The notes: generated by a model not told the origin, from the letters alone. Positions 17,901 to 28,873 are shown, numbered from the stretch's first letter. The stretch is DNA of 64,000 bases from CADCWK01 sp964244115 (GCA_964244115.1 CAXTHM010000010.1:5882-69881); one strand, 5' to 3'. Program-made: numbers and translations.

Positions 17901-19478
17901 GTGTCAGAACGACGGCCGCAGAGGCCATCCCGATCAAACGTGCGGCAGGCCCGGCTTCCCCGCGCCCGCAATGCTCCCGACCGCCAGCACCGGATCTCCC
18001 GCGCCCAGCGGGAGGCGAAGCGACAGAGGCAGCTCTACATCGGCATCGGCGCGATCGTCGCCCTCGTCGCCGTCATCCTGATCGGGACCTTCGTCTGGAC
18101 CGATGTCGTCCGCCCGCGCCAGGTGCTGGCCAGCGTCAACGGGACCGACATCTCCCGGCAGGACTACTGGCGCGCCCGCGGCGTCTCGCTCGTCGATCAG
18201 GTCGATCAGTACTCCTACCTCGCCGGCGTCGTCGGCGGGGACCAGGCGACCCAGTACCAGAACGCGGCCGCCAACGCGCAGACGGAACTCGATGGTCTCT
18301 GGGGGTCTACGGACGTCGACGACCAGTACCTCCAGCAGATGATCGACGACCAGCTCTACGTCCAGTACGCGGACACGTTGGGGGTCACGATCACCGACGA
18401 GGACGTCGACGCGTTCATCCTCAACCGGTTCGCACCGGAGGATGCACCCCTCCTGACGCCCACCGTCGAACCGACGCTCATCCCCGAGCGGGCGTCCTGG
18501 GCGACGCAGACCGCCGTCGTCAGTGGTGGCGAGCCGACGGCGACCGTCGCTCCCGGCGGCACGCCCGAGGTGAACGTCCCGGCTGGCACACCAGTCGTGG
18601 CGGACAGCGGCTCGCCGGTCCTGATCGGCGCGACGCCGGTCGTCGTCGAGACCAGCGCGACGCCGGCCACCGGCGACCTGGCGTCCTCCCCGATCGCCGG
18701 TGTGCCGGAGGGTGCCGTCGGCACACCGGCCGTCTCCCCGACGCCAGATGCGGTTCAGGCTCGGGCGACCGCCGAGTCCAGCTATCAGCTCTACCGGGAC
18801 CGGACGTTCGACATCGCCCACGTCGATGAGGATCAGTATCGCCAGTGGGTCGCGATCCCGGCGCTGTCCCAGCAGCGGGTGTCCGACATCCTCGAAGGGC
18901 AGCTCGGCCAGTCGGCGCCCCAGGTCCACGGGTCGCACATCCTCGTCGCCACTCAGGAACTCGCTGACCAGATCGCCGCCCAGCTCGCCGGTGGGGCGAA
19001 CTTCGAGGAGATCGCCCGCAGCCAGTCGATCGACAGCGCGACGGCGGCGAACGGCGGCGACCTCGGCTGGTACTCGCAGTACGATGTCGACGACGCCTTC
19101 TGGTCGGCCACGTCCGGCCTCGCCGCCGGCCAGACCAGCGCACCGTTCCAGACCTCGTTCGGCTGGGAGATCGTCCGGGTCGCGGAGACGGCACCGGATC
19201 GCGCCTTCACCGATGCCCAGTTGACCGCGGCCCAGACCGCCGTGACGGACGAGTGGCTGGCCGCCCGGTCCAGCGAGGCGGACATCTCGGGCGCGGCCGA
19301 CCCGACCCCGACGCCGGCGGCTGATCAGTTCACCCCGCCCGTCAACGCTCCGACCGGCGTCGCGGCGCCCTCCGGAACACCGACCGGTGCGACACCGGAG
19401 GCGGGCGTCCCGGCATCCGGAACGCCGCCCGCGCAAGACGCAGCGGCGACGCTGATCGCGGGAACTCCGGCCGCCTGA
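17901..19478 (+). CDS. Membrane-anchored parvulin-type peptidyl-prolyl isomerase
   Basis: A 525-residue protein of the PrsA/SurA type. A basic cytoplasmic N-terminus is followed by one membrane span (LYIGIGAIVALVAVILIGTFVW), a SurA-N-like helical region (VNGTDISRQDYWR through QMIDDQLYVQYADTLGVTITDEDVD), a long Pro/Thr/Val/Ala linker with many TP repeats, and a PpiC rotamase domain (HGSHILVATQELADQIAAQL, GGDLGWYSQ, SFGWEIVRV). It ends in a second Pro/Thr-rich tail. The likely role is folding of exported proteins at the outer face of the membrane. The GTG start at 17901 has GAGGGAGA close upstream; an ATG at 17826 is in frame but lacks an RBS. It starts 201 nt after ssb. Confidence 0.88.
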   Translation: MSERRPQRPSRSNVRQARLPRARNAPDRQHRISRAQREAKRQRQLYIGIGAIVALVAVILIGTFVWTDVVRPRQVLASVNGTDISRQDYWRARGVSLVDQVDQYSYLAGVVGGDQATQYQNAAANAQTELDGLWGSTDVDDQYLQQMIDDQLYVQYADTLGVTITDEDVDAFILNRFAPEDAPLLTPTVEPTLIPERASWATQTAVVSGGEPTATVAPGGTPEVNVPAGTPVVADSGSPVLIGATPVVVETSATPATGDLASSPIAGVPEGAVGTPAVSPTPDAVQARATAESSYQLYRDRTFDIAHVDEDQYRQWVAIPALSQQRVSDILEGQLGQSAPQVHGSHILVATQELADQIAAQLAGGANFEEIARSQSIDSATAANGGDLGWYSQYDVDDAFWSATSGLAAGQTSAPFQTSFGWEIVRVAETAPDRAFTDAQLTAAQTAVTDEWLAARSSEADISGAADPTPTPAADQFTPPVNAPTGVAAPSGTPTGATPEAGVPASGTPPAQDAAATLIAGTPAA

Positions 19479-19500
19479 TCCGCACCGCGATGCGAACGCA

Positions 19501-19530
19501 TGACGCCCGGCCGGACCTGGCCGGGCGTCA
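19501..19530 (+). terminator. Hairpin after parvulin gene
   Basis: A perfect 12-bp inverted repeat TGACGCCCGGCC with loop GGACCT, 22 nt past the stop. It has no T-tract, so the termination role is likely but not certain. Confidence 0.6.
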
Positions 19531-19539
19531 TGCTATCCT
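19531..19539 (+). promoter_or_regulatory. Extended -10 promoter
   Basis: TGCTATCCT directly follows the hairpin, 60 nt before the next ATG. It probably starts the transcript running through the phosphatidyltransferase and acyltransferase genes. Confidence 0.5.
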
Positions 19540-19598
19540 GCGGCCTGTCGCGTCACCGTCCCGCCCGCCGAACAGGCCGCTCAGACGGAAAGGGACTC

Positions 19599-20555
19599 AT
19601 GTCGGACCAGCCCCGCAACTGGCGAACGGAGGGTGCCCAACCGAGGGAGCGTGGCGACGCCGCCATGCCGCCCGACGGCATGTCCGATGTCGATCGCTCC
19701 TCGTTGCGCACCCGGCGGGACCCCGTCACCGGGGCCGGAGGCCGGGTCCGTCCACCCTCTACCGAGCCGTCATGGTCTGCGGAACCGACCCGGCGACGAC
19801 GGGGCACCGGACGATACGCTGCCCCGACGACCGAACTCCCGCCGGCGGTCATTCCCGACGGTGCCCCAGGATGGATGGGCCAGACCAGGGACCAGTGGGA
19901 ATCGGGGAGACGGCGCGAGCCGGTCAACCCTCGGCCACTGGGTGGGGCCGTCCGGAGGGCCGAGGATTACACGACTGCCTGGCCGGTTCGCACCGGAGAG
20001 CGCACCGGCGGACGCAACGAGTCGACCGGAACCTGGCCGGCCCAGCTAGCCCGACCCGGACGAGGAACGGACCAAAACCCATCCGGGTCATTCCGGAACG
20101 CGCCACGTCCGCCGGAATCCGAAGCGGACGATGTGGATGTCGACGACGGCTTCGATGCGGTTCGACCACGACTGCCCCGGGCGGACCGATCGCCCGCGAG
20201 CACCCGCCCGCGCCGCCGCAGCGGGATCGCGCTGTTCGAGGACCCGATGGCGTCGGGCTCGACGCTGCTCGTCGCCCTCTCGGCCATGGTGATGTGGGGG
20301 CTGACGCGCTACCTCATCGATTCGGCCCCTGATCCCCTTTCCCTGCGGCTCCGGGCGGACGGCTCGCCCGGCCCGACCACGGGGTCCGGCGCGATCTGGC
20401 AGGTCCCCTTCGTTGCGACCATGCTCGGCCTGATGTCGATCGGCACCGCCCTGCTCGTCGCCCGGCGTGATCGGTTCGCGTCCCGGTTCGTGGTCGGAAT
20501 GGGCGTCCTCGTCCAGGCTCTGGTCTGGGTGGCAGCGATTACACTGCTCCGTTAG
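19599..20555 (+). CDS. Hypothetical membrane protein with disordered N-terminus
   Basis: A 318-residue protein I do not recognise. The first 215 residues are Arg/Pro/Gly/Thr-rich and look disordered. The C-terminal third has three membrane spans: STLLVALSAMVMWGLTRYLI, IWQVPFVATMLGLMSIGTALLVA and FVVGMGVLVQALVWVAAITLL. AAAGG precedes the ATG at 19599. It lies 87 nt ahead of the phosphatidyltransferase gene and in the same direction, so it may belong to the same membrane-lipid unit, but nothing in the sequence proves that. Confidence 0.7.
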   Translation: MSDQPRNWRTEGAQPRERGDAAMPPDGMSDVDRSSLRTRRDPVTGAGGRVRPPSTEPSWSAEPTRRRRGTGRYAAPTTELPPAVIPDGAPGWMGQTRDQWESGRRREPVNPRPLGGAVRRAEDYTTAWPVRTGERTGGRNESTGTWPAQLARPGRGTDQNPSGSFRNAPRPPESEADDVDVDDGFDAVRPRLPRADRSPASTRPRRRSGIALFEDPMASGSTLLVALSAMVMWGLTRYLIDSAPDPLSLRLRADGSPGPTTGSGAIWQVPFVATMLGLMSIGTALLVARRDRFASRFVVGMGVLVQALVWVAAITLLR

Positions 20556-20642
20556 GACCGGCCAGCCCGCTCATTCTCCGGGACGGCCAGCGGACCATTG
20601 CGCTCGCCTCGCGAGTTCGTACGCAAGGGCTTGTCGTCGACC

Positions 20643-21359
20643 ATGGCCAACCTCATCACCGTCGGCCGGCTCATCGTCATGTTCGTCGTCGTCGCGATGA
20701 TCTACTTCGGTGACGTCACCGTCATCGGCATCTCGATGATCCTGATCGCCCTGGTCTTCGCCAGCGACGGGCTGGACGGCTGGGTGGCCCGCCGCCGCAA
20801 GAGCACGTCGGCCTTCGGCGCCGTCCTCGACATCGCCGGCGACCGGATCGTGGAGAACGTCCTCTGGGTCCTCTTCGCGGCCCTCGGCGCCGTCCCGCTC
20901 TGGGTCCCGTTCCTCGTCATGACCCGAGGGTTCATCGTCGATGCGCTCCGGTCGATGTCCTATGCGGACGGGAAGACGGCCTTCGGCAGCGACAACATGA
21001 TGCGCTCCCCGCTGACGCGGTGGCTGACGGCCGGGCGGTTCATGCGGGCGCTGTTCGGCTACGCCAAGGCGATCGGATTCGTCTTCCTGACCGGGTACGT
21101 CGGCTCGGAGCGGCCGGACGCGCCCGGAACGTGGCTCGGGTCGCTCTACGGCAATGCCCCCTTCGCCTGGTTCGGCTGGGGCGCCGTCTGGCTGGCCGTG
21201 GCGCTGACGATCGTCCGGGGCGTCCCCGTCATCGTCGACGCCTGGGAGGTCATCGTCGCATCGAGTCACCCTCGGACGGCCAGACTGACCGATCCGTTGA
21301 CTCCCAACGGTCGGGATTCCCGGTACGCCGCCAGCGTGGAAGCGGAAGATCTCCCGTGA
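20643..21359 (+). CDS. CDP-alcohol phosphatidyltransferase (PgsA/PI-phosphate synthase type)
   Basis: A 238-residue integral membrane enzyme that swaps the CMP of CDP-diacylglycerol for an alcohol phosphate. The family signature D-x2-D-G-x2-A-R-x8-G-x3-D-x3-D is complete (DGLDGWVARRRK through AFGAVLDIAGD). About five or six membrane spans follow. The acceptor (glycerol-3-phosphate, inositol phosphate or another) cannot be decided by eye. It overlaps the next acyltransferase gene by 4 nt (GTGA). The same pair order, pgsA then acyltransferase, occurs in the phosphatidylinositol mannoside cluster of mycobacteria, which hints at a PI-type product. The ATG at 20643 fits the family N-terminus; a TTG at 20598 is the alternative. 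Confidence 0.85.
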   Translation: MANLITVGRLIVMFVVVAMIYFGDVTVIGISMILIALVFASDGLDGWVARRRKSTSAFGAVLDIAGDRIVENVLWVLFAALGAVPLWVPFLVMTRGFIVDALRSMSYADGKTAFGSDNMMRSPLTRWLTAGRFMRALFGYAKAIGFVFLTGYVGSERPDAPGTWLGSLYGNAPFAWFGWGAVWLAVALTIVRGVPVIVDAWEVIVASSHPRTARLTDPLTPNGRDSRYAASVEAEDLP

Positions 21360-22555
21360 CTGACTCCACCATCCCACCGGTGACCGTCGAGCCGACCGGC
21401 ACCCTGCCCGGCAGTCCCGACGTCGCGACGGATGCCAGCACTCGAGCAGCCGCGCCGGGCGCGGATGGACCCGACGCCATCGGCGAGGAACTCCGGCAGA
21501 AGGTCCAGCGCCAGGCCGAGCGTGTCCAGCAGACGGCGGCCGACGTTCAGACGGAGGCGCAGCGCCGCGTCGAGACCGTCCAGCGCCGGGCCAGCAGGCT
21601 CCGGACCCAGCTCGAGTTCCGCCGGGAGAAGCGAGACCCGATCCGCTATCGCCTGAGCATCACGCTCGCCAAGCTGCTGTCGTCCTTCGCCGCGATCCTG
21701 CCAGATCCGGTCCGGGTTCGCCTCGCGATCGTGATCGGCTGGGTCGTCTTCCGCTTCAACGGTGGCTTCCGGGACAACGTCCGGGACAACTTGCTCCACG
21801 TCCTCGGTCCGGACACGCCGGCCGAGCGCATTGAGGCGACATCGCGCAGCATCGCCCGCAACGGCATCCTCAACGTCCTCGATCTGCTCGTGATCTACCG
21901 GCGAAGCCCGGCGGAGGTCCTGGCGCTGATGGACCTCGACCCGGCGTTCGTCCGGCACCTCGATGGGCTGGAGCGCGAGCCGGGCGGGACGATCGTCGTG
22001 ACGGCGCACCTCGGGTCGTTCGACATGATCGGCCAGGCGATGGCCGTGATGGGGTACCCGCTGACGATCCTGACGGGACGGACGACGTACCGCGTCCTGT
22101 TCGACGCCATCTCGTTCCTGCGCGCCAACACCGGCGGCCGGATCGTCGAGCCGTCCCCGTCCGGCGTGCGGGGCATCTACCGCTCGCTTCGCCGTGGGGA
22201 AGTCGTCGGGATCGTCTGTGACCGCGACTTCTTCTTCAACGGCATCCCGGTGACCTTCTTCGGCGCCGAGACGACGCTCCCGCCCGGCCCGGTCCGGATC
22301 GCCCGGGACACTGGTGCGATGCTGCTGCCGACCTTCGCCCGCCGGAACGGGCCTCGCCACGAGATCCGCGTCCAGCCCCCGTTCAAGGTGCCCCGGACCG
22401 ACGACCTCGAGGCCGACATCGCCGCCGGCATGGCCTTCCTCGTCGCGGCCCTGGAGCGGGAGATCTCAGCCGAGACCGACCAGTGGTCGATCTTCCAGCG
22501 GGTCTGGCCCGACGCCCGACACGGTGCGGGTGCGGGTGCGGCTACCGGAAGTTGA
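21356..22555 (+). CDS. LpxL/HtrB/PatA-type lysophospholipid acyltransferase
   Basis: A 399-residue membrane-associated acyltransferase. After a helical Gln/Arg/Glu-rich N-terminal stretch (about 45-100), the catalytic domain shows HLGSFD (the HX4D motif), then RTTYRVLFDAISFLRANTGG, GEVVGIVCDRDFFFNGIPVTFFG and LPPGPVRIARDTGAMLLP. These belong to the LpxL/PatA family, which adds an acyl chain to lipid A precursors or to PI-mannosides. Lipid A is not expected in this kind of organism, so a PatA-like role on a glycophospholipid is more likely (inference). The GTG start overlaps the previous stop. No mannosyltransferase (pimA) follows; the next gene is convergent. Confidence 0.85.
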   Translation: MTDSTIPPVTVEPTGTLPGSPDVATDASTRAAAPGADGPDAIGEELRQKVQRQAERVQQTAADVQTEAQRRVETVQRRASRLRTQLEFRREKRDPIRYRLSITLAKLLSSFAAILPDPVRVRLAIVIGWVVFRFNGGFRDNVRDNLLHVLGPDTPAERIEATSRSIARNGILNVLDLLVIYRRSPAEVLALMDLDPAFVRHLDGLEREPGGTIVVTAHLGSFDMIGQAMAVMGYPLTILTGRTTYRVLFDAISFLRANTGGRIVEPSPSGVRGIYRSLRRGEVVGIVCDRDFFFNGIPVTFFGAETTLPPGPVRIARDTGAMLLPTFARRNGPRHEIRVQPPFKVPRTDDLEADIAAGMAFLVAALEREISAETDQWSIFQRVWPDARHGAGAGAATGS

Positions 22556-23033
22556 CGAACTGGAGGGCGACCGGCACGTCCTCACCCTTGAGCAACTGGA
22601 TGACGTCCTGCAGGTCATCCTTGCTCTTGGCCTGGACCCGGAGCGTGTCCCCCTGGATTTGCGGCGTCACCTTCTTGTTCTGCTCCCGGATCTGCTTCGA
22701 GAGGGTCTTGGCGACGTCGTCGGGAATGCCCTCCTTGAGCTTGATCGTGATCCGGACACGGCCGCCGGACGCGGTCTCCTCATCCTGGTAATCGAGGATC
22801 TTCAGCGACAGCTCGCGCCGGATCAGCTTGCTCTCCAGGATGTCCCGGATCGCCGTCAGCGACATCTCGCTCTCGGTGTTGATCGAGATATCATCGTCAT
22901 TGAGCTCGAGTTCCGTCTTCGTGCCCTTGAGGTCGTACCGCGTCTCGATCTCGCGGCGGGTCTGATCGACGGCGTTCTTGAGTTCCTGCCGGTCGTACTT
23001 GGAGACGACATCGAACGAGAATGTGGAAGCCAT
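22542..23033 (-). CDS. yajQ: YajQ family nucleotide-binding protein
   Basis: A 163-residue YajQ/DUF520 protein: ASTFSFDVVSKYDRQELKNAVDQ at the start, RYDLKGTK, SLKILDYQ and QVQGDTLRV-like IQGDTLRVQAKSKDDLQ. Family members bind nucleotides, including cyclic di-GMP in some species, and act as accessory regulators. AGGAGG lies 10 nt before the ATG. Its 3' end overlaps the acyltransferase gene by 14 nt, tail to tail. A weak TACACT -10 sits at 23092-23087. Confidence 0.93.
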   Translation of the reverse strand: MASTFSFDVVSKYDRQELKNAVDQTRREIETRYDLKGTKTELELNDDDISINTESEMSLTAIRDILESKLIRRELSLKILDYQDEETASGGRVRITIKLKEGIPDDVAKTLSKQIREQNKKVTPQIQGDTLRVQAKSKDDLQDVIQLLKGEDVPVALQFVNFR

Positions 23034-23191
23034 GCTGCTTGCTCCTCCTGTGAGACGTCCCGAAGTCGGTCTACATCCAAACCGATAGTGTACCGTCATG
23101 TCGGAGACCGGTGTCCGCAATGGACGTTTGCGCCCCGCGACTGCGTCGTGGGGACCTGGTCCGACTCCCCGTCATCGAGGACCCGTCTGTT

Positions 23192-24472
23192 ATGTCGATT
23201 CCCGACCATACCGTAGCTAACCAGACGGCACCGCAGCCCGAACCCGGCCGGCGTCCGTCGCCCCGCTGGGTGACTCGTCTCGTCGCTCGCATGAACGGCT
23301 CGCCGGCGCTCGACTGGATCTACACGCTCCCGATCCTGTACAAGGTGCTGATCGCGAATGCGACCATCGTCATCATCGGGGCGATCGTCGGGACGATCGT
23401 GACCTGGCAATTCTCCCGCGATCACGGTGCCATCACCTTGCCATCGCTCATCCTCGGTTTCGTCGTGATCGGGTTCCCGGTCAGTGTGATCGTCAACTAC
23501 TTCGTGCTGCGGGCCGCCTTCCGCCCCATCGAGATCCTGCAGCGAACGGCCTCGGCAGTCCGGCTCGGCGACATGACGGCCCGGACGGAATCGACGACGT
23601 TCACCGATCCCCAGATCCGGCACCTGTCCGAGACGTTCAACGCCACGCTGGACGAGGTCGCCCGCGACCGGCGTGAGATCCAGTCCCTCGCCTCCCAGGT
23701 CATTCATGCCCAGGAGGAGGAGCGCAAGCGGCTGGCTCGGGAACTCCACGACGACACCGCCCAGCTCCTGTTCGCCCAGCTCCTGACGATCACGACCGTC
23801 CGGGCATCAGCGTCCGGAGCCACCCTCCGACTCACGGAGGAGCTGGAGCGGATGACCGTCCAGTCGCTCGAGAGCGTTCGGAGACTCGCACTGGAACTCC
23901 GACCGCCCGCCCTGGACGATCTCGGCCTGTTCGACGCCCTGGCCGAGCTCTGTCAACGGTTCAGCGACCAACTCGCGATCCCGGTCGGCTTCGAGCACCG
24001 TGGTTCCCGGAGCCGCGTCCCGACCGAAGTCGAACTGGTCGTCTACCGGGTGGCGCAGGAGGCCCTGACGAACATCGCCAAGCACGCCAATGCCCGGCAC
24101 GCCTGGGTCCAGTTCGACCGGACCGAGACCGAGATCACGATCTCGATCCGGGACGACGGCAAGGGCATCGACCCGCTCGTCCCCCGGCGGCCGGACGATC
24201 AGGGTCTCGGGCTCGGCCTGTTCGGGATGGAGGAGCGGGTCGCGCTCGCGGGCGGGTCGTTCCGGATCTGGCGGCGGGGAACGCATGGGACCGAGGTCTT
24301 CGCCCTAATCCCGCTCCTCGGAGCGACGCCGGCGAGTTCACGTCTGGACGACGTCGTCTGGCCACGGAACCCGGACCGGTCGATCTTCTCGGTCCTGCCG
24401 GACCCGCGCCTGAGCAGAGCGGCAGCGACACCCGATCCCGACCGATCCGAACCGGGCGGGGCGTCATACTAG
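23192..24472 (+). CDS. NarX/LiaS-type sensor histidine kinase
   Basis: A 426-residue two-component sensor kinase. Two membrane spans (VLIANATIVIIGAIVGTIVTW and LPSLILGFVVIGFPVSVIVNYFVL) flank a very short external loop. A HAMP linker follows (RPIEILQRTASAVRLGDMTAR), then a HisKA_3 phosphoacceptor region with the histidine in ERKRLARELHDDTAQ, and a HATPase_c domain (VYRVAQEALTNIAKHANA as N-box, DDGKGID as G1-box, GLGLFGMEERV as G2-box). The tiny sensor loop suggests sensing in or at the membrane. The ATG at 23192 has GAGG upstream. The response regulator gene follows 37 nt later and is its obvious partner. Confidence 0.92.
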   Translation: MSIPDHTVANQTAPQPEPGRRPSPRWVTRLVARMNGSPALDWIYTLPILYKVLIANATIVIIGAIVGTIVTWQFSRDHGAITLPSLILGFVVIGFPVSVIVNYFVLRAAFRPIEILQRTASAVRLGDMTARTESTTFTDPQIRHLSETFNATLDEVARDRREIQSLASQVIHAQEEERKRLARELHDDTAQLLFAQLLTITTVRASASGATLRLTEELERMTVQSLESVRRLALELRPPALDDLGLFDALAELCQRFSDQLAIPVGFEHRGSRSRVPTEVELVVYRVAQEALTNIAKHANARHAWVQFDRTETEITISIRDDGKGIDPLVPRRPDDQGLGLGLFGMEERVALAGGSFRIWRRGTHGTEVFALIPLLGATPASSRLDDVVWPRNPDRSIFSVLPDPRLSRAAATPDPDRSEPGGASY

Positions 24473-24509
24473 GCGGGCGCTCCAGTCAGGATCGCGGAGG
24501 CCCAAGCAG

Positions 24510-25187
24510 ATGTCGACCGCAGCCACCGTCTCACCCATCATCCGGATCCTGCTCGCCGACGACCACGGGATCGTCCGGGCGGGCCTGCGCGCCCTGCTCG
24601 AGACCCAGCCGGACATGAAGGTCATCGCCGAAGCCGCCGACGGCCCGACCGCCGTGCAACTCACGCGTGAACTGATCCCGACCGTGACAGTCGCCGACCT
24701 CTCGATGCCCGGCGGCGGCATGGACACGATCCGGCAGATCAACGAACTCGACGTCGCCACCCGCGTCCTCGTCCTGACGGTTCACGCCGAGGAGCGGTAT
24801 CTGCTGCCGGTGCTCGAAGCCGGCGGTCTGGGATATGTCCGGAAGGCGTCCGCCCACACCGACCTCCTCGACGCCATCCGGACCGTCGCCCGTGGCGAGG
24901 TCTTCCTCGACCCCTCCTCGACCAAGACGCTCCTGCGCGGCTACCTCGGCCGGGTCAACGCGGGCGATGAGCTCGACCTGGGCGAACTGCTCTCCGACCG
25001 GGAGCGCGAGGTCGTCAAGCTCACCGCCGAGGGCCACACGGCGCAGCAGGCGGGGGATTTCCTCTCCCTGTCGCCCAAGACCGTCGAGACCTACCGTCAC
25101 CGGGCCATGCAGAAGCTCGGCCTGACCAACCGGGCCGAACTCGTCCGCTACGCCCTCCGGGCCGGACTGCTCTCGGCTGACTCCTGA
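24510..25187 (+). CDS. NarL/FixJ-family response regulator
   Basis: A 225-residue regulator with a receiver domain (LLADDHGIVRAGLRALL, phospho-acceptor Asp in VTVADLSMPGG, Thr in VLVLTVHAEE, Lys in GYVRKAS) and a C-terminal LuxR-type helix-turn-helix (LSDREREVVKLTAEGHTAQQAGDFLSLSPKTVETYRHRAMQKLG). Phosphorylation by the kinase just upstream should allow dimerisation and DNA binding. GGAGG lies 9 nt before the ATG. Targets are not evident; the next plus-strand gene (marR) has its own candidate promoter. Confidence 0.95.
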   Translation: MSTAATVSPIIRILLADDHGIVRAGLRALLETQPDMKVIAEAADGPTAVQLTRELIPTVTVADLSMPGGGMDTIRQINELDVATRVLVLTVHAEERYLLPVLEAGGLGYVRKASAHTDLLDAIRTVARGEVFLDPSSTKTLLRGYLGRVNAGDELDLGELLSDREREVVKLTAEGHTAQQAGDFLSLSPKTVETYRHRAMQKLGLTNRAELVRYALRAGLLSADS

Positions 25188-25332
25188 GCATCTCGATCGC
25201 ACCGGAGCGGTTCCCCCTGGATGAGACGGCCGGCACGACGATCGTATCCCCCTCCCACCGACCGGCCCCTCCCACCACGGCATGTAGGGAAATCTCTTAC
25301 AGATCTGGCACGCATTCACAGAGCGTCCCTGA

Positions 25333-25361
25333 CTGACGGACCCTGAGCCGCTCGGTACACT
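25333..25361 (+). promoter_or_regulatory. Candidate promoter of MarR gene
   Basis: CTGACG (25333-25338), 17 nt, TACACT (25356-25361). It lies in the 305-nt spacer between the response regulator and the MarR gene; I see nothing else in that spacer. Confidence 0.5.
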
Positions 25362-25492
25362 TCGTTCGGGAACCAATCACCCGGACCAGTGAAGGTTCCG
25401 TGAGCCCGATGCGAACCCGGTCGACGAACCGCCACCCGCGGGTTTCCAGCGACTGAGCGGCCGATCGGGCGGACACCGGAAGGGAAGGCTCC

Positions 25493-26104
25493 ATGACGAA
25501 CCAGATGCTGTCGCACTCCTACCGACCCGCGGCACTGACGCCTCGCTCCGCGGCAGGGACCGGCTCCGATGACGGAGCAACCATCAAGGGTGTCCATCCG
25601 AAATGGCTGATGGTGGACCCTGGCGTCCAGGCCGCTGCCGAGATGGAGGACACCACCCGCTTCACCGCCTTCATGCAGTTACTTCGGACGGCCGGCGCCC
25701 TCGACCGGGCCGCGACCGATGCGCTCGCCGAGCTCGACCTGACGGCCGGAGCGTTCGGCGCCCTACTGGAGCTCGCCAATAACCAGCCGTCGGGGATCGC
25801 ACCGTCCGAACTGGCCCGACGCCTCTCGGTCGCTCGCCGGACCGCGACACTCTACGTCGATATCCTCTCACGGCACGGCTGGGCCGAGCGCAACGCTCAT
25901 CCCGACGACCGCCGGATGGTCCTCGCCCGGCTGACTCCGGCTGGCCTGCACCTCGTCAACGATCTCAGCGATGTCTACCAGCGCCGCCTGGCCGCCCTGC
26001 TCGGCGACCTCTCGCCGATCCAGGCCGAGCGCCTCCGTCAGCTCCTCGGCGTGATCGATGTCTCGGGTAAGCACCGCGAACCCGCGTCCGACACCTGTTC
26101 GTAG
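25493..26104 (+). CDS. MarR-family transcriptional regulator
   Basis: A 203-residue winged-helix regulator. The first 45 residues are an unusual polar extension; the MarR fold then runs from FTAFMQLLRTAGALDRA to the end. The recognition region is SELARRLSVARRTATLYVDILSRHGWAER and the wing is NAHPDDRRMVLARLTPAG, with the family's DxRxxxxxLT pattern. GGAAGGGAAGG precedes the ATG. No transporter or enzyme gene is linked on the same strand, so its target is unknown; a terminator follows at once, making it monocistronic. Confidence 0.9.
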   Translation: MTNQMLSHSYRPAALTPRSAAGTGSDDGATIKGVHPKWLMVDPGVQAAAEMEDTTRFTAFMQLLRTAGALDRAATDALAELDLTAGAFGALLELANNQPSGIAPSELARRLSVARRTATLYVDILSRHGWAERNAHPDDRRMVLARLTPAGLHLVNDLSDVYQRRLAALLGDLSPIQAERLRQLLGVIDVSGKHREPASDTCS

Positions 26105-26135
26105 TCCAGAGCATCGACTCGTCCAACATGAACAC

Positions 26136-26170
26136 GAACGGGCCGCTCGCATCATGCAAGCGGCCCGTTC
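26136..26170 (+). terminator. Terminator after MarR gene
   Basis: A 12-bp stem GAACGGGCCGCT/AGCGGCCCGTTC (26136-26147, 26159-26170) followed by TCTTTGGTTC, a fair U-rich tail. Confidence 0.8.
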
Positions 26171-26256
26171 TCTTTGGTTCAATTCGCTGGTCCGTCAGCG
26201 GCGATACCGAATCCGTGTAGGTCGGTGGACCCAGGACATCTCGGAGGCGGAGCCAG

Positions 26257-26337
26257 ACCTCTCCCCCACCCCTCTCCGGCTCACCCGCTCGCTCACCCGC
26301 TAACGCGGCCTCGGCTCGCAAGTGCCCGGAGAGGGGG
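26257..26337 (+). repeat. Dispersed intergenic repeat, unit C copy 2
   Basis: Begins CCTCTCCCCCACC, contains CTCTCCGGCTCACCCGC and GCTCGCTCACCCGC, and ends CCCGGAGAGGGGG. It matches 8658-8750 and shares the CCGGAGAGGGG end with unit A at 37099-37170. No gene lies in the 26171-26397 spacer. Confidence 0.65.
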
Positions 26338-26397
26338 CGACACTGCCCATCGCGCGAGAGTGTTTCAGCCCGAACCGCTGTGGCGAAACGACAATCG

Positions 26398-28623
<2,226 letters not shown>

Positions 28624-28675
28624 TGGTACGTCTCTCCGGTTGAAGGTCGGGGGATGGAGTCAGGGGGTCCCGGAG

Positions 28676-28873
28676 CTAGTCCCGGGGGAGCGACTCGCCG
28701 GTCGCCTCGTGGTCATCCTGCTCGATGAGGGAGACCGAGAGCAGCTCGAACATGCCTTCCTCGCGGCCGTGCTCGATCTGGACCTTCGAGGCGGCCGATG
28801 CGGCATCGACAGCTTCGACCCGCTGGGTGAACTCCTCGCCACCACTCAGGTACGTCACGTCGTAGTGCTGCAT
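28676..28873 (-). CDS. Small hypothetical protein upstream of glgX
   Basis: A 65-residue acidic protein (MQHYDVTYLSGGEEFTQRVEAVDAASAASKV at the start, split here only for description) with a predicted beta-alpha-beta pattern. GGGAGA lies 6 nt before the ATG, and the frame has the same codon style as the neighbours. It is 52 nt upstream of glgX and probably co-transcribed. I do not recognise a family; the VxAxDAxxAxxKV pattern resembles small phage-like or DUF domains only superficially. Confidence 0.65.
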   Translation of the reverse strand: MQHYDVTYLSGGEEFTQRVEAVDAASAASKVQIEHGREEGMFELLSVSLIEQDDHEATGESLPRD

